DNA of 64,000 nt from Ectobacillus funiculus (GCF_042429435.1 NZ_JBHMAF010000010.1); one strand, 5' to 3'; shown: positions 25,839 to 34,209, numbered from the stretch's first letter. Notes: generated from the letters alone by a model not told the origin. Numbers and translations: made by a program.

Positions 25839-26762
25839 GTGTCAAAATCAAAAATATATAGTCTGCTATTATTTGTCATGTTGCTTTGGGGAATGAACGT
25901 AATTGCTACAAAAATATTGGTTACGAGTTTTATGCCGGTTACGATGACAGCTTTTCGGATTTTTACAGCCGGATGTATAGTATTCCTCATTCTTGGCTTT
26001 TTAAAAGCGGTACGTCTGCCAAAGGGAAAAGAATGGTTTTATATTTTCATAGGAAGCTTATTTAATGTTGTAGGACATCATTATTTTTTATCTGTCGGTT
26101 TAACGAAGACATCTGCAACGAATACCGGTTTGATTTTGGGAATGGCGCCGCTCTTGACGGCCATCCTTGCAATGTTGTTTTTAAAGGATAAAGCGACTGT
26201 TTTGAAGGTAGTAGGGGTGTTGCTTGGTTTCTTCGGAGTGTCATTTGTTATTTTAGGGAATGGTGAGAGCCTTCACCATATTTCTTCCGGCGATATAGAT
26301 ATCTTTTTATCCATCCTGTCACAATCGGTCAGCTTTATTACTATTAAAAAGGCTTCTAAGACAATCGATCCACGCCTTATGACGGGCTATATGCTAATCT
26401 TTGGTTCAGCGCTTTTATTTGTCATCAGCCTCATTATAGAACCAAGCGGGCTTTCTAGCATGACAAGAGGATCTATCGCTGCTTGGAGTCTCTTCTTGCT
26501 CTCAGCTCTTCTTGCGACGGCTTTTGGCCACATGATCTACAATTATAGTGTCGGAAAAATTGGGGCAGCAGAAGCGTCAATTTTCATTAATTTCAACCCG
26601 TTTTTTGCGTTAATTGGCTCACTTCTCTTCCTCGGGGAAACCATTGTATGGAAGCAGCTGCTTGGGTTTATATTTATCATCCTAGGCGTTACCCTTGGTT
26701 CAGGTGCGTACGAGGAATTAATGAGACGTTTTGCACGCAAGAGACATGTATATATGAAATAA
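25839..26762 (+). CDS. EamA/DMT-family transporter
   Basis: 307 residues, two EamA repeats of five helices each (1-135 and 150-300): MLLWGMNVIATKILVTSFMPVTMTAFRIF at the start, SATNTGLILGMAPLLTAILAMLFL, and in repeat two AAEASIFINFNPFFALIGSLLFLGE. An inner-membrane metabolite or drug exporter of unknown substrate. GTG 25839 is 7 nt from GAGGAG, better than the ATG one base after it. Two TLP repeats follow the stop. Confidence 0.88.
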   Translation: MSKSKIYSLLLFVMLLWGMNVIATKILVTSFMPVTMTAFRIFTAGCIVFLILGFLKAVRLPKGKEWFYIFIGSLFNVVGHHYFLSVGLTKTSATNTGLILGMAPLLTAILAMLFLKDKATVLKVVGVLLGFFGVSFVILGNGESLHHISSGDIDIFLSILSQSVSFITIKKASKTIDPRLMTGYMLIFGSALLFVISLIIEPSGLSSMTRGSIAAWSLFLLSALLATAFGHMIYNYSVGKIGAAEASIFINFNPFFALIGSLLFLGETIVWKQLLGFIFIILGVTLGSGAYEELMRRFARKRHVYMK

Positions 26763-26765
26763 TAA

Positions 26766-26894
26766 TAAAGAAAACTCGCCGACTGGCGAGCCGTTAGGCG
26801 AAGACAGAGGCGTAGTTGCCCTTATACTGTATTCCTAAAGTTTCCGACCACGTCGAATGATCTTCCAGCTGGAAATTTATATTTTCTTACAGTG
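26766..26894 (-). repeat. TLP repeat copy 10 (minus orientation)
   Basis: 129 bp, minus orientation, abutting copy 11. Read on the minus strand: CACTGTAAGAAAATATAAATTTCC start, paired stem variant TTTCC / GGAAA, outer stem ACTGTA / TACAGT, and final hairpin CTCGCCAGTCGGCGAG. Confidence 0.92.
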
Positions 26895-27023
26895 TAAAGA
26901 AAACTCGCCGACTGGCGAGCCGTTAGGCGAAGACAGAGGCGTAGTTGCCCTTATACTGTATTCCTAAAATTTCCGACTACGTCGAATGGTCCTCCAGCCA
27001 GAAATTTATGCTTTCTTAAAGTG
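26895..27023 (-). repeat. TLP repeat copy 11 (minus orientation, tandem with copy 10)
   Basis: 129 bp, directly joined to copy 10 with no spacer and very similar to it. Its 5' end on the minus strand touches the T-run of the bidirectional terminator at 27025-27066. Confidence 0.92.
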
Positions 27024-27024
27024 C

Positions 27025-27066
27025 AAAAAAGCTCCCTCCTATATTTCTAGGAAGGGAGCTTTTTTG
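27025..27066. terminator. Bidirectional terminator
   Basis: AAAAAAGCTCCCT / AGGGAGCTTTTTT stem; serves the HAD gene from the right. Confidence 0.88.
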
Positions 27067-27127
27067 GATTTATCTACCTGCTTTTGTCTTCAGAATGTTT
27101 TCCGCAAAAGCAAGGGCAGTCTGAGTA

Positions 27128-27949
27128 TTAAACATGTACAGTCAGGACGAATTCCTCAACAACCTTTGCCACGCCATCATTCATATTTGTATCTGTTACA
27201 TGGTCCGCTATAGCCTTAATATCATCAGGTGCATTCCCCATAGCAACACCAAGACCCGCAAATTCAATCATGGCTTGGTCATTGTAGCTGTCCCCCATTG
27301 CGATGACTTCCTCACGCTTAATACCGAGCTTTTGAATCAGATAGTTGAGGCTTGTACCCTTTGTTACTCCAGCCTCTGTAAATTCAAGGAAAAATGGCTT
27401 AGAACGCATAACGGATAATTTTCCAGCGAATTCAGCCTGCAGCTGCTTTTCTATTCCAATTAGACGCTCCGGAGCCTCCACCATTAATACTTTTACAACA
27501 GGCTCATCAATTGCAGCTGTGAAGCTATCAACCTCCACGATTGGCAGTCCGGTAATTTCCGCTTCTATCTCGGTATATTGATTATTTGCCTCAGTTACAA
27601 TTGTGTCACCAACATATGTGTGAATCCAAACATCAATATCCTCACGGCGGCTCACTTCATATAAGTGATGGGTTGTTTCCGGTGATAGGGTACTGCTGAA
27701 TAGCTCCTCATCTGTTTGGCAGTCTATAATCTTGGCGCCGTTAAAGGAAAGAATATAGCTTCCATACTTTTCTAGGTGAAGTTCCTTTGCAATATCACGC
27801 ATCGCGTATGTGGGGCGTCCAGAAGCAAGTACAACCTTCACACCAAACTCCTGCGCATCCATAAGCGTTTTTTTTGTACGCTCAGAAATAGTATGGTCGT
27901 CGCGCAGCAGTGTATCATCTAAATCCAGTACAATCATTTTGTAAGACAT
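27128..27949 (-). CDS. Cof-type HAD-IIB phosphatase
   Basis: 273 residues. HAD motif I VLDLDDTLLRDD, motif II VVLASGRPTYAM, motif III Lys in GVTKGTSLNYLI, motif IV IAMGDSYNDQAMIEFAG; a C2B cap lies between about 85 and 195. A cytosolic sugar- or flavin-precursor phosphatase of the YidA/YwtE kind; the substrate cannot be told from sequence. A single gene with terminators on both sides. Confidence 0.9.
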   Translation of the reverse strand: MSYKMIVLDLDDTLLRDDHTISERTKKTLMDAQEFGVKVVLASGRPTYAMRDIAKELHLEKYGSYILSFNGAKIIDCQTDEELFSSTLSPETTHHLYEVSRREDIDVWIHTYVGDTIVTEANNQYTEIEAEITGLPIVEVDSFTAAIDEPVVKVLMVEAPERLIGIEKQLQAEFAGKLSVMRSKPFFLEFTEAGVTKGTSLNYLIQKLGIKREEVIAMGDSYNDQAMIEFAGLGVAMGNAPDDIKAIADHVTDTNMNDGVAKVVEEFVLTVHV

Positions 27950-28031
27950 CTTATTCAGCCCTTTCCATCGTTCGTGTTATCTACTATCCTAACAACAATA
28001 GTCGTAGGCTGCAAGGTTAGAAGTTTTCCAT

Positions 28032-28060
28032 ATAAAAAGGAGGGCTAATAAGACCCTCCT
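28032..28060 (-). terminator. Terminator of the DoxX gene
   Basis: AGGAGGG / CCCTCCT hairpin; on the minus strand followed by TTTTTATA. Confidence 0.8.
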
Positions 28061-28094
28061 GAACGATTTATTGATAAGGAATTGGTTTTTCCTC

Positions 28095-28517
28095 TTATGC
28101 TCTAGCTGCTGCCCGCGCTTTTGTAAAAGGAAGCCTAGAATCTAATGATAGGAAGGAGCTTCCATTTAAAGCGAGATGAAGAGCCATCACCATTAAAGCA
28201 ACTTCTAGCTCGTAGCCAGCTCCTTGTCCATTTCCTAAGAATCCAGCTGCTAATTTCACTTTCAGAGTGGCAACCACCATAATGGCAATAAGCAGAGCAG
28301 AAATGATTCTTGTTCCCAGACCTAAGATTAAGGCAATTCCGCCCACTAATTCAATTGTACCGATAGCATATGCCATGAAGCCAGGTATGCCCATGCTCTG
28401 GAACCATCCGGCAAGACCGCCTAAACCACTTTGAAACTTTGTTAGACCATGTACAAAGAAGGTGATTCCCAATACTACCCTTAAAATAAACGCTCCAATT
28501 TCTTGATAATTTTTCAT
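28095..28517 (-). CDS. DoxX-family membrane protein
   Basis: 140 residues with four hydrophobic segments, DoxX fold: RVVLGITFFVHGLTKFQSGL at the start, GTIELVGGIALILGLGTRIISALLI, and GYELEVALMVMALHLALNG. Family members are small membrane subunits tied to thiol/quinone redox and stress responses. A BlaI-type inverted repeat lies 25 bp before the ATG and matches the one in front of the blaI-like gene, so it is probably controlled by that repressor. Confidence 0.85.
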   Translation of the reverse strand: MKNYQEIGAFILRVVLGITFFVHGLTKFQSGLGGLAGWFQSMGIPGFMAYAIGTIELVGGIALILGLGTRIISALLIAIMVVATLKVKLAAGFLGNGQGAGYELEVALMVMALHLALNGSSFLSLDSRLPFTKARAAARA

Positions 28518-28541
28518 TACTTATCTCTCCTTTCATTTTTA

Positions 28542-28558
28542 CACTACACTATGTAATG
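28542..28558 (-). promoter_or_regulatory. BlaI-type operator before doxX
   Basis: CACTAC-N5-GTAATG, one mismatch from the perfect CACTAC-N5-GTAGTG before the BlaI-like gene, with the same spacing. Confidence 0.6.
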
Positions 28559-28575
28559 TTGGAAGGTAAAAAAAA

Positions 28576-29436
28576 TTAAGTAATGGTTACTAGAACCATA
28601 CTCATAAAAAGAAATAACGCATGTATAGAAATTACAATAGATGTTGTTTTAAGCCTTACCGGTATCGTTTTTTGAGGATCCACCAGCTGCTGTAATCTGT
28701 AATTTACGGATTCATCCGAGAAGTGAACTAAGACAGGACCTATGCCTGGGTGAAACCCATTTTTAATGAGCTTTAACAAGGCACTTCCTAGACCTAGCTC
28801 AGAACCTGTTCTTTGGATTGCATATCCGTCGGCTAGCACTTCACTCATAATTTTATAGTTTTGGTAAGCCCATTTGGTTACCGGAATAAACCAAAGGGAT
28901 TGCGAGATTAATTGCAGGATGAAAACCTTTAGCGGATCACGGTTTCTTTGATGAAAGGTTTCATGCTCTATTACTGCCTCAAGCTCATGGTCCTCCAGCA
29001 TCTCGATTAAACCGCTTGAGAGAACGATATACGGTTTCATGCATCCAATTGTAAACGCTAGTGACTGATTGTGATGAATGACCATAATATCTTGATTTTG
29101 CCGGTTGTATTCCTCATTCATGATATTGGTTAATTCTATGCTCTTTAGATGGACTAGCTTCTGTTTAAACTTTTTAGCTACAATATACTGCTCTGTAACC
29201 TTAATAAGTGTTACAAGCACGGTATAGGCAATAAATGCATTTAATAGAAGAAGCACAAGAAAGTAGTAAAATGAACTCTCCTTGAACAAGCTAATGCAAA
29301 ACTTAAAAAAGTTTACACGAATATTTACTCCAAATAGGAGATGTGCTAAGTACATCCCTATCTGGCTCCATACAAAAACCGCAATAAGGAGACTTAATCC
29401 CAGAATAAAGGCCGACTTCTTTTTACACCACATCAT
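28576..29436 (-). CDS. M56-family membrane metallopeptidase (BlaR1/MecR1-like, no sensor domain)
   Basis: 286 residues: membrane helices at about 10-32, 55-80 and 260-285, a cytoplasmic peptidase domain with zinc motif HETFH in LEAVIEHETFHQRNRDP and downstream SEVLADGYAIQ giving the third ligand. BlaR1 and MecR1 carry a C-terminal penicillin-binding sensor domain of about 250 residues; this protein ends after the last helix and lacks it. The start overlaps the upstream BlaI-like gene by 4 bp (ATGA). Expected to cleave the repressor or other substrates on an unknown envelope signal. Confidence 0.9.
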   Translation of the reverse strand: MMWCKKKSAFILGLSLLIAVFVWSQIGMYLAHLLFGVNIRVNFFKFCISLFKESSFYYFLVLLLLNAFIAYTVLVTLIKVTEQYIVAKKFKQKLVHLKSIELTNIMNEEYNRQNQDIMVIHHNQSLAFTIGCMKPYIVLSSGLIEMLEDHELEAVIEHETFHQRNRDPLKVFILQLISQSLWFIPVTKWAYQNYKIMSEVLADGYAIQRTGSELGLGSALLKLIKNGFHPGIGPVLVHFSDESVNYRLQQLVDPQKTIPVRLKTTSIVISIHALFLFMSMVLVTIT

Positions 29437-29849
29437 AGCTTATCCTGTTTTAACTGCTGAATTTTATGTTCTAATTCATCCAGCAGGTTTTTGTCTACAT
29501 CTTTCAATGCATCAAGCATATGGGTGATTACAACACCGCCAAACTCATCAAGCAAGTTCTCTGTTATCTTCTTAGATTGCTCTTCGATAAAGCGATCCTT
29601 TGATTGAACCGGCTGAAATAGTGAAAGTCTTCCCTGTAATCTCTTTTTTAGAATTCCTTTCTCAACCAGTCGATTCATAACAGTCATAACAGTATTGAAA
29701 TTGACGGGCTTGTCCTGCTCAAGGCGTTGTTGAACATCCTTAATGCTGAGCTCATCCGCATTCCAGAGAAGCTCCATAATTTTGGCTTCTAACGGTCCAA
29801 AAAAACGGGATAGCCCCACTTCATCGTACTTGAAATTTTTGATATTCAT
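29433..29849 (-). CDS. BlaI/MecI/CopY-family repressor
   Basis: 138 residues from ATG 29849 (MNIKNFKYDEVGLSRFFGPL), which follows GGAAGGTG at normal spacing. Winged helix at about 15-80: EAKIMELLWNADELSIKDVQQRL, NFNTVMTVMNRLVEKGILKKR; dimerisation helix at the end. Such repressors are inactivated by the partner M56 protease encoded by the overlapping next gene. A perfect inverted repeat lies 13 bp upstream of the start. Confidence 0.92.
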   Translation of the reverse strand: MNIKNFKYDEVGLSRFFGPLEAKIMELLWNADELSIKDVQQRLEQDKPVNFNTVMTVMNRLVEKGILKKRLQGRLSLFQPVQSKDRFIEEQSKKITENLLDEFGGVVITHMLDALKDVDKNLLDELEHKIQQLKQDKL

Positions 29850-29861
29850 GTTTTCACCTTC

Positions 29862-29878
29862 CACTACGTATTGTAGTG
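29862..29878 (-). promoter_or_regulatory. BlaI-type operator before the repressor gene
   Basis: Perfect CACTAC-GTATT-GTAGTG palindrome. BlaI-family operators share ACTACA/TGTAGT-like arms. Confidence 0.75.
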
Positions 29879-30096
29879 CATCGGTTGTCCAATTTCAAGT
29901 ATAAGATTTGGAATATATAAGCAATTAAGGATGGTTTTGATGTCACTATTTTAGCTGTGCTCCGAAATAATATTGTTATTCATAACTCAACAAGGGAGGA
30001 AAAGTTTCTTGAACATGATATGATAATAGTGTTTGGACCGATAGAAAAGCTAAAACTAATGGAAAAGGCATATCAATAGAAATAATGAGGTGAACA

Positions 30097-30366
30097 ATGA
30101 TGCAAGTGTCTGTAGAGGCGGTATTAAACAAATTAACGAGTGAGGTTGCGGCTGCAAGGCAGCAGCATAACACAGCAAAGGTTCGGGAGCATTTAGCTGC
30201 CATCCGTGCCTTATGTGACCTAGTGCTGGAGGAGCAACAAGAGGCACAGATTGCGCCAGCAGCAATGTTGGAGCAAAGGCCTATTCATACAGCCCCTTCT
30301 TTTTCTTCTGCACCAGTGCCTTTAAAGGAAGAAGGCGCAAACGGAGGTTCCTTATTGGATTTCTAG
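30097..30366 (+). CDS. ywdI: YwdI-family protein (DUF5327)
   Basis: 89 residues, cytosolic: an N-terminal helical region (VLNKLTSEVAAARQQHNTAKVREHLAAIRALCDLVLEE, cut here by description at about 8-46) and a low-complexity C-terminus ending GGSLLDF. Matches the small YwdI proteins found between ung and ywdK in Bacillus. Function unknown. GAGG precedes the double ATG. A TLP repeat starts at the base after the TAG stop. Confidence 0.8.
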   Translation: MMQVSVEAVLNKLTSEVAAARQQHNTAKVREHLAAIRALCDLVLEEQQEAQIAPAAMLEQRPIHTAPSFSSAPVPLKEEGANGGSLLDF

Positions 30367-30500
30367 CACGGTAAGAAAGTATAAATTTCTAGCTGGAAGC
30401 CAATTCGACGTAGTGAGAAATTTTAGGAACAAAGTATAAGTGCAACTACGCCTCTGTCTTCGCCCAAGGGCAGGGCTCGCCAATCAGCGAGTTTTCTTTA
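30367..30500 (+). repeat. TLP repeat copy 12
   Basis: 134-bp full-length copy starting CACGGTAAG directly after the ywdI stop codon, long-form middle (CGCCCAAGGGCAGGG). No separate resident terminator for ywdI is visible, so the repeat may be its terminator. Confidence 0.92.
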
Positions 30501-30565
30501 GGAGACAAAACGGTTGGCTTTCGGTGTGAATTCTTCTAAGATTAAGTAAGAGGACGGTGAAGGAT

Positions 30566-30937
30566 ATGAAGGTGTTTTTTATTTTAGGCTGCATTAGTGC
30601 GTTTTTATCGGTTGCACTTGGCGCATTTGGCGCACATGGCTTAGAAGGTAGAGTTTCCGCCAAAATGCTAGAGGTATGGAAAACAGGTGTTACATATCAG
30701 ATGTTCCATGCAGTTGGTTTGTTTGTGGTGGCATTTCTTTTAGCTAAGCTGCCAGGTAGTTCACTTACTACGGCGGCAGGGTGGATTATGGTTGCAGGAA
30801 CGGTTTTATTCTCAGGAAGCTTGTACGTATTAAGCGTATCTGGCATTAAGGTGCTTGGGGCTATTACACCGCTTGGAGGCGTAGCCTTCTTAACGGCATG
30901 GGTGCTGCTTGCGATCGCGGCAGTAAAGGGATTATAG
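30566..30937 (+). CDS. ywdK: YwdK, DUF423 membrane protein
   Basis: 123 residues from ATG 30566, four membrane helices: FILGCISAFLSVALGAFGAHGL, TYQMFHAVGLFVVAFLLA, GWIMVAGTVLFSGSLYVL and GGVAFLTAWVLLAIAAV. The pattern GAFGAHGLE...TGVTYQMFHA is diagnostic for DUF423. Function unknown. A GTG three codons upstream is possible, but the ribosome site fits the ATG better. Neighbour order ywdI-ywdK-gerQ as in B. subtilis. Confidence 0.9.
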   Translation: MKVFFILGCISAFLSVALGAFGAHGLEGRVSAKMLEVWKTGVTYQMFHAVGLFVVAFLLAKLPGSSLTTAAGWIMVAGTVLFSGSLYVLSVSGIKVLGAITPLGGVAFLTAWVLLAIAAVKGL

Positions 30938-31012
30938 AGAAAAGCAGCGCAGCCTGATTTACTTACGAAGAGGTATTCACTGCTTAGCGTCCCTTAGGGT
31001 TTTATGTAAAAG

Positions 31013-31043
31013 AAGCTGGCAGCCCTTGGGCTGCCAGCTTTTG
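31013..31043. terminator. Bidirectional terminator between ywdK and gerQ
   Basis: 13-bp perfect stem AAGCTGGCAGCCC / GGGCTGCCAGCTT with a two-base loop, followed by TTTG. Confidence 0.85.
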
Positions 31044-31073
31044 TGCGTAGTAGGAGGTATCCAACTGCGCTTT

Positions 31074-31544
31074 TTATCTCCGCGGTGGATACGTTGCAGC
31101 TTGCCCTTGCGGAAGATAATTGATTTCCCCTGGGAATTCTACATAGTCTAAATAAATCATAAGTAGGAGATAACGTTTTCCCGATTCAGGATCACTTATA
31201 ATAACATGATCGCGCCCAGCCGCTTCAATAATCCCTGTATATGACTGCGTTCCGAGTGAGCTGTTTCGTTCATACGTCATAAATACAGTTGCTTGCTTAC
31301 CTTTGTTCAAACGAAGAATATTTTCAATATACGATTGCTCTAAAGGTAGCTGTCCTGAAGCCATTGCGAACTGTGCCTGTGCAGCCTGTGCAGCCTGTGC
31401 AGCCTGTGCAGCCTGCGCGCCCTGTACAGCCTGTGTGCTTTGTTGAGCAGGCTGCTGTGCATAATAACCATTCTGCCCAGAAGCAGGTACTGGTGTTCCT
31501 GATGGTTGATAAAAGCCTGATCCATAATATGGATTTTGATTCAT
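31074..31544 (-). CDS. gerQ: Spore coat protein GerQ
   Basis: 156 residues. The N-terminal half is low complexity (Tyr/Gly/Gln/Ala), the C-terminal half is the conserved GerQ domain: QSYIENILRLNKGKQATVFM, YTGIIEAAGRDHVIISDPESGKRYLLLMIYLDYVEF. GerQ is an inner coat protein cross-linked by transglutaminase and required to localise CwlJ. The gene follows cwlJ by 22 bp, consistent with joint expression in the mother cell. The AAQ repeats come from a 9-bp tandem repeat and vary easily in length. Confidence 0.95.
   Translation of the reverse strand: MNQNPYYGSGFYQPSGTPVPASGQNGYYAQQPAQQSTQAVQGAQAAQAAQAAQAAQAQFAMASGQLPLEQSYIENILRLNKGKQATVFMTYERNSSLGTQSYTGIIEAAGRDHVIISDPESGKRYLLLMIYLDYVEFPGEINYLPQGQAATYPPRR
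31375..31431 (-). repeat. 9-bp tandem repeat inside gerQ
   Basis: About five to six units of GCAGCCTGT, encoding AQA/AAQ triplets on the minus strand. The last units are diverged. Confidence 0.85.
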
Positions 31545-31566
31545 CCTAAACCCTCCCTATGATTAG

Positions 31567-31995
31567 CTAAATAGAGTAAACCTTCGGACAATCACTTCCG
31601 GATGGCTGGTAGAAGCAATGCTTTTTGAATCTTCCGGAATTCTGTTGATTAAACCATGTAGGGGGGCAATCCCCCTCTGGCCTAAAGAACCATAAGCCAT
31701 ATGTGGCAGGCCAGAAGCGTTCCGCGTTAATCACACGGCGCGCCAACGCAATATCACTGTCCCTTGCCCGTTGATAAAAGTATCCTTTTTGAGTTGCTTC
31801 AAAGCCGCCCGGAGTTTGAAATACCATTTGCTGGAGATCACGAATTTTTTTAAAGTCCAGGCAGTCGCTGAGCACCCGGTTTACACCGACATTTCCAACC
31901 ATCAACATGCCCTGCTTTCCTTCGCCTTCAGCTTCTGCTCTCATCAATCGCGCGAGAAGTTTTACATGCTCTTCGGTATATGGAATAACTCCCAT
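31567..31995 (-). CDS. cwlJ: Cortex-lytic hydrolase CwlJ
   Basis: 142 residues, SleB/CwlJ hydrolase domain without a signal peptide or binding domain, as expected for CwlJ, which degrades cortex peptidoglycan during germination in response to Ca-dipicolinate. Motifs: LLARLMRAEAEGEGKQGMLMVGNVGVNRV with the catalytic Glu region, GGFEATQKGYFYQRARDSD, and FRPEGDCPPTWFNQQNSGRF. ATG 31995 follows GAGGTG. Forms a pair with gerQ, whose product is needed for CwlJ assembly in the coat. Confidence 0.95.
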   Translation of the reverse strand: MGVIPYTEEHVKLLARLMRAEAEGEGKQGMLMVGNVGVNRVLSDCLDFKKIRDLQQMVFQTPGGFEATQKGYFYQRARDSDIALARRVINAERFWPATYGLWFFRPEGDCPPTWFNQQNSGRFKKHCFYQPSGSDCPKVYSI

Positions 31996-32151
31996 ACCTT
32001 TCACCTCACTTCAAAGGCAGTTCGGACCAGTAAACTATACTTTGTTGCTTTAAGGGAATGCTGCTATCAAAAAGAACCGCTATTCCATATGTATGGAGAG
32101 GGAAAAGGAGATATGACAACTAAGAAAATCAAGCTTATAGGAGTTAGGCAA

Positions 32152-32183
32152 CAAAAAATGCTCCCTGCGAAAACAGGAAGCAT
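32152..32183 (-). terminator. Terminator of hemQ
   Basis: ATGCTCCCTG / CAGGAAGCAT hairpin; on the minus strand followed by TTTTTTG. Confidence 0.8.
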
Positions 32184-32189
32184 CCATCA

Positions 32190-32933
32190 TTATACGTGTA
32201 AAAATTCTGCAATCTTTTCCTTCGGGAGGATGTTGCCGACGAAGAAGGAGCCAAACTCACCATAGCGTGCGCTCACTTCATCAAAGCGCATCTCATAGAT
32301 AAGCTTTTTGAACTGAAGTACGTCATCTGAGAATAATGTTACGCCCCATTCATAATCATCAAAGCCAACGGAGCCTGTAATAATTTGGCGTACCTTGCCC
32401 GCATATTGTCGACCAATTTTACCGTGGCTGTACATCATTTTTTTACGCTCCTCCATCGGAAGCATGTACCAGTTGTCGTCTCCTTGGCGGCGCTTATCCA
32501 TTGGGTAGAAGCATATGTATTGCGCTTTTGGTAAAATTGGCTTCAGACGCGCTATAATCTGTGGGTTTTGATATGGATCCTCGTCAGAAGGCAGGTAATT
32601 GCTTAATTCCACGACAGACACATAGGAATATGTAGGAACTAAATATTCAGCAAGCATTGTTTTGTTAAATTCCGTCTCAATTTCGTTTAATTCTTCCATT
32701 GTTGGACGTAAAAGCATGAGCATAAAATCTGCTTTTTGCCCAACAATTGTATACACAGCTTGGCTGCCTGCATTTGCTTCCTCTGTTTTGCTCCACTTTT
32801 CCACTAGATCCAAAAACTCAAAAATAGCTTTCTGACGCTCATCGCTTGATAACCGCTTCCATGCAGTCCAGTCCACAGAACGGAAATCGTGCAGGCAATA
32901 CCAACCGTCTAATGTTTTTGCTGCTTCACTCAT
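32190..32933 (-). CDS. hemQ: Coproheme decarboxylase HemQ (YwfI)
   Basis: 247 residues. Converts Fe-coproporphyrin III to haem with peroxide, the last step of the coproporphyrin-dependent haem pathway of Gram-positive bacteria. Chlorite-dismutase-like fold: LDGWYCLHDFRSVDW, the YSYVSVVELSNYL segment with the catalytic Tyr region, YICFYPMDKRR, and the haem His in KMMYSHGKIGRQY. ATG 32933 follows GAGGTG; upstream extension is not conserved. Divergent from pta, as in B. subtilis. Confidence 0.95.
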   Translation of the reverse strand: MSEAAKTLDGWYCLHDFRSVDWTAWKRLSSDERQKAIFEFLDLVEKWSKTEEANAGSQAVYTIVGQKADFMLMLLRPTMEELNEIETEFNKTMLAEYLVPTYSYVSVVELSNYLPSDEDPYQNPQIIARLKPILPKAQYICFYPMDKRRQGDDNWYMLPMEERKKMMYSHGKIGRQYAGKVRQIITGSVGFDDYEWGVTLFSDDVLQFKKLIYEMRFDEVSARYGEFGSFFVGNILPKEKIAEFLHV

Positions 32934-33145
32934 CTTAATCACCTCAATTTTTAAATTCATTTCGTACAATATTTACTATACCATAAAAGCATCAAGAAAT
33001 AGGAATTCCTGCTAGCGAATGGCGATCAGAACATTCTAAATATATAATCATTTATTTTTGGGCGTTTTTTTAAATTGAAAAAGTTTAAATTAGAGGAAAA
33101 AAGGCGTATCCTTAAATACAGTTAAGTACACAGGAGGTAACAACA

Positions 33146-34117
33146 GTGAGTGATTTATTTGCAACATTAAAAGAGAAGCTTCGCGGAAAGGGAACGACGA
33201 TTGTTCTTCCAGAAGGAACAGATGAGCGTATCCTTGGCGCAGCAGCACGCTTAGCGAAAGACGAGCTAGTAAACCCAATTTTAGTGGGGAATACAGCTGA
33301 GATTAAGCAAAAGGCAGATGCTTTGAATGTAGCGCTATCTGGTGTTACGATTTATGATCCAGCGTCTTATGACGAAATGGAAGAGATGGTAGCGGCTTTT
33401 GTGGAGCGTCGTAAAGGAAAGGTATCTGAAGAAGATGCGCGCAAATTATTACAAGATGAAAATTACTTTGGTACAATGCTTGTTTATATGGGCAAAGCAC
33501 AGGGACTTGTAAGCGGAGCAGTTCATTCTACGGCAGATACAGTTCGTCCTGCCCTGCAAATCATTAAAACAAAGCCAGGCGTTTCTAAAACTTCCGGCGT
33601 GTTTATCATGGTACGTGGAGAGGAAAAATATGTATTTGCTGATTGTGCAATTAATATTTCTCCATCCAGCCAGGATTTGGCGGAGATTGCAGTAGAAAGC
33701 GCAAAAACAGCAGCTTTGTTTGGTGTTGACCCGCGCGTTGCGATGCTTAGCTTCTCAACAAAGGGTTCAGCAAAATCTCCGGAAACAGAAAAGGTAGTAG
33801 AAGCGACGCAGCTTGCGAAGCAAATGGCACCGGAGTTAACATTGGATGGTGAGTTCCAGTTCGATGCGGCTTTCGTACCAGCTGTTGCGAAGCAAAAAGC
33901 GCCTGGTTCTGTTATTGAAGGGAATGCGAATGTATTTGTATTTCCAAGCCTTGAAGCAGGGAATATCGGCTACAAAATCGCACAGCGCTTAGGGAATTTT
34001 GAGGCGATTGGACCTGTTTTACAAGGATTGAACATGCCTGTAAATGACTTATCCCGCGGCTGTAATGAAGAGGATGTATATAAGCTGTCTTTAATCACTG
34101 CAGGTCAAGCACTGTAA
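33146..34117 (+). CDS. pta: Phosphate acetyltransferase
   Basis: 323 residues, the short single-domain form. Interconverts acetyl-CoA and acetyl phosphate. Motifs TTIVLPEGTDERILGAAARL at the start, GLVSGAVHSTADTVRPALQI, RVAMLSFSTKGSA, ELTLDGEFQFDAAFVP, NVFVFPSLEAGNIGYKIAQRL. GTG start after AGGAGG. Ends in a strong terminator. Confidence 0.96.
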   Translation: MSDLFATLKEKLRGKGTTIVLPEGTDERILGAAARLAKDELVNPILVGNTAEIKQKADALNVALSGVTIYDPASYDEMEEMVAAFVERRKGKVSEEDARKLLQDENYFGTMLVYMGKAQGLVSGAVHSTADTVRPALQIIKTKPGVSKTSGVFIMVRGEEKYVFADCAINISPSSQDLAEIAVESAKTAALFGVDPRVAMLSFSTKGSAKSPETEKVVEATQLAKQMAPELTLDGEFQFDAAFVPAVAKQKAPGSVIEGNANVFVFPSLEAGNIGYKIAQRLGNFEAIGPVLQGLNMPVNDLSRGCNEEDVYKLSLITAGQAL

Positions 34118-34120
34118 ATA

Positions 34121-34147
34121 AAAAAAGCCCATATTGGGCTTTTTTTC
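34121..34147 (+). terminator. Terminator of pta
   Basis: AAAAAAGCCC / GGGCTTTTTTT with a five-base loop. Repeat fragment 13 starts right after the T-run. Confidence 0.9.
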
Positions 34148-34209
34148 ATTTTAGGAACAAAGTACAAGTTCAACCGTGTCTCTGTCCGTCAGGTGACGAG
34201 TTTTCTGTA
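34148..34209 (+). repeat. TLP repeat copy 13, 5'-truncated
   Basis: Only the 3' half (ATTTTAGGAACAAAGTACAAG to GTGACGAGTTTTCTGTA), diverged, located in the pta terminator T-run. Confidence 0.75.

Noticed and set aside
26766..27023. Two direct repeats resembling a CRISPR-like array
   Set aside because: Units of 129 bp abut with no spacers and belong to the dispersed TLP family; no cas genes are present.
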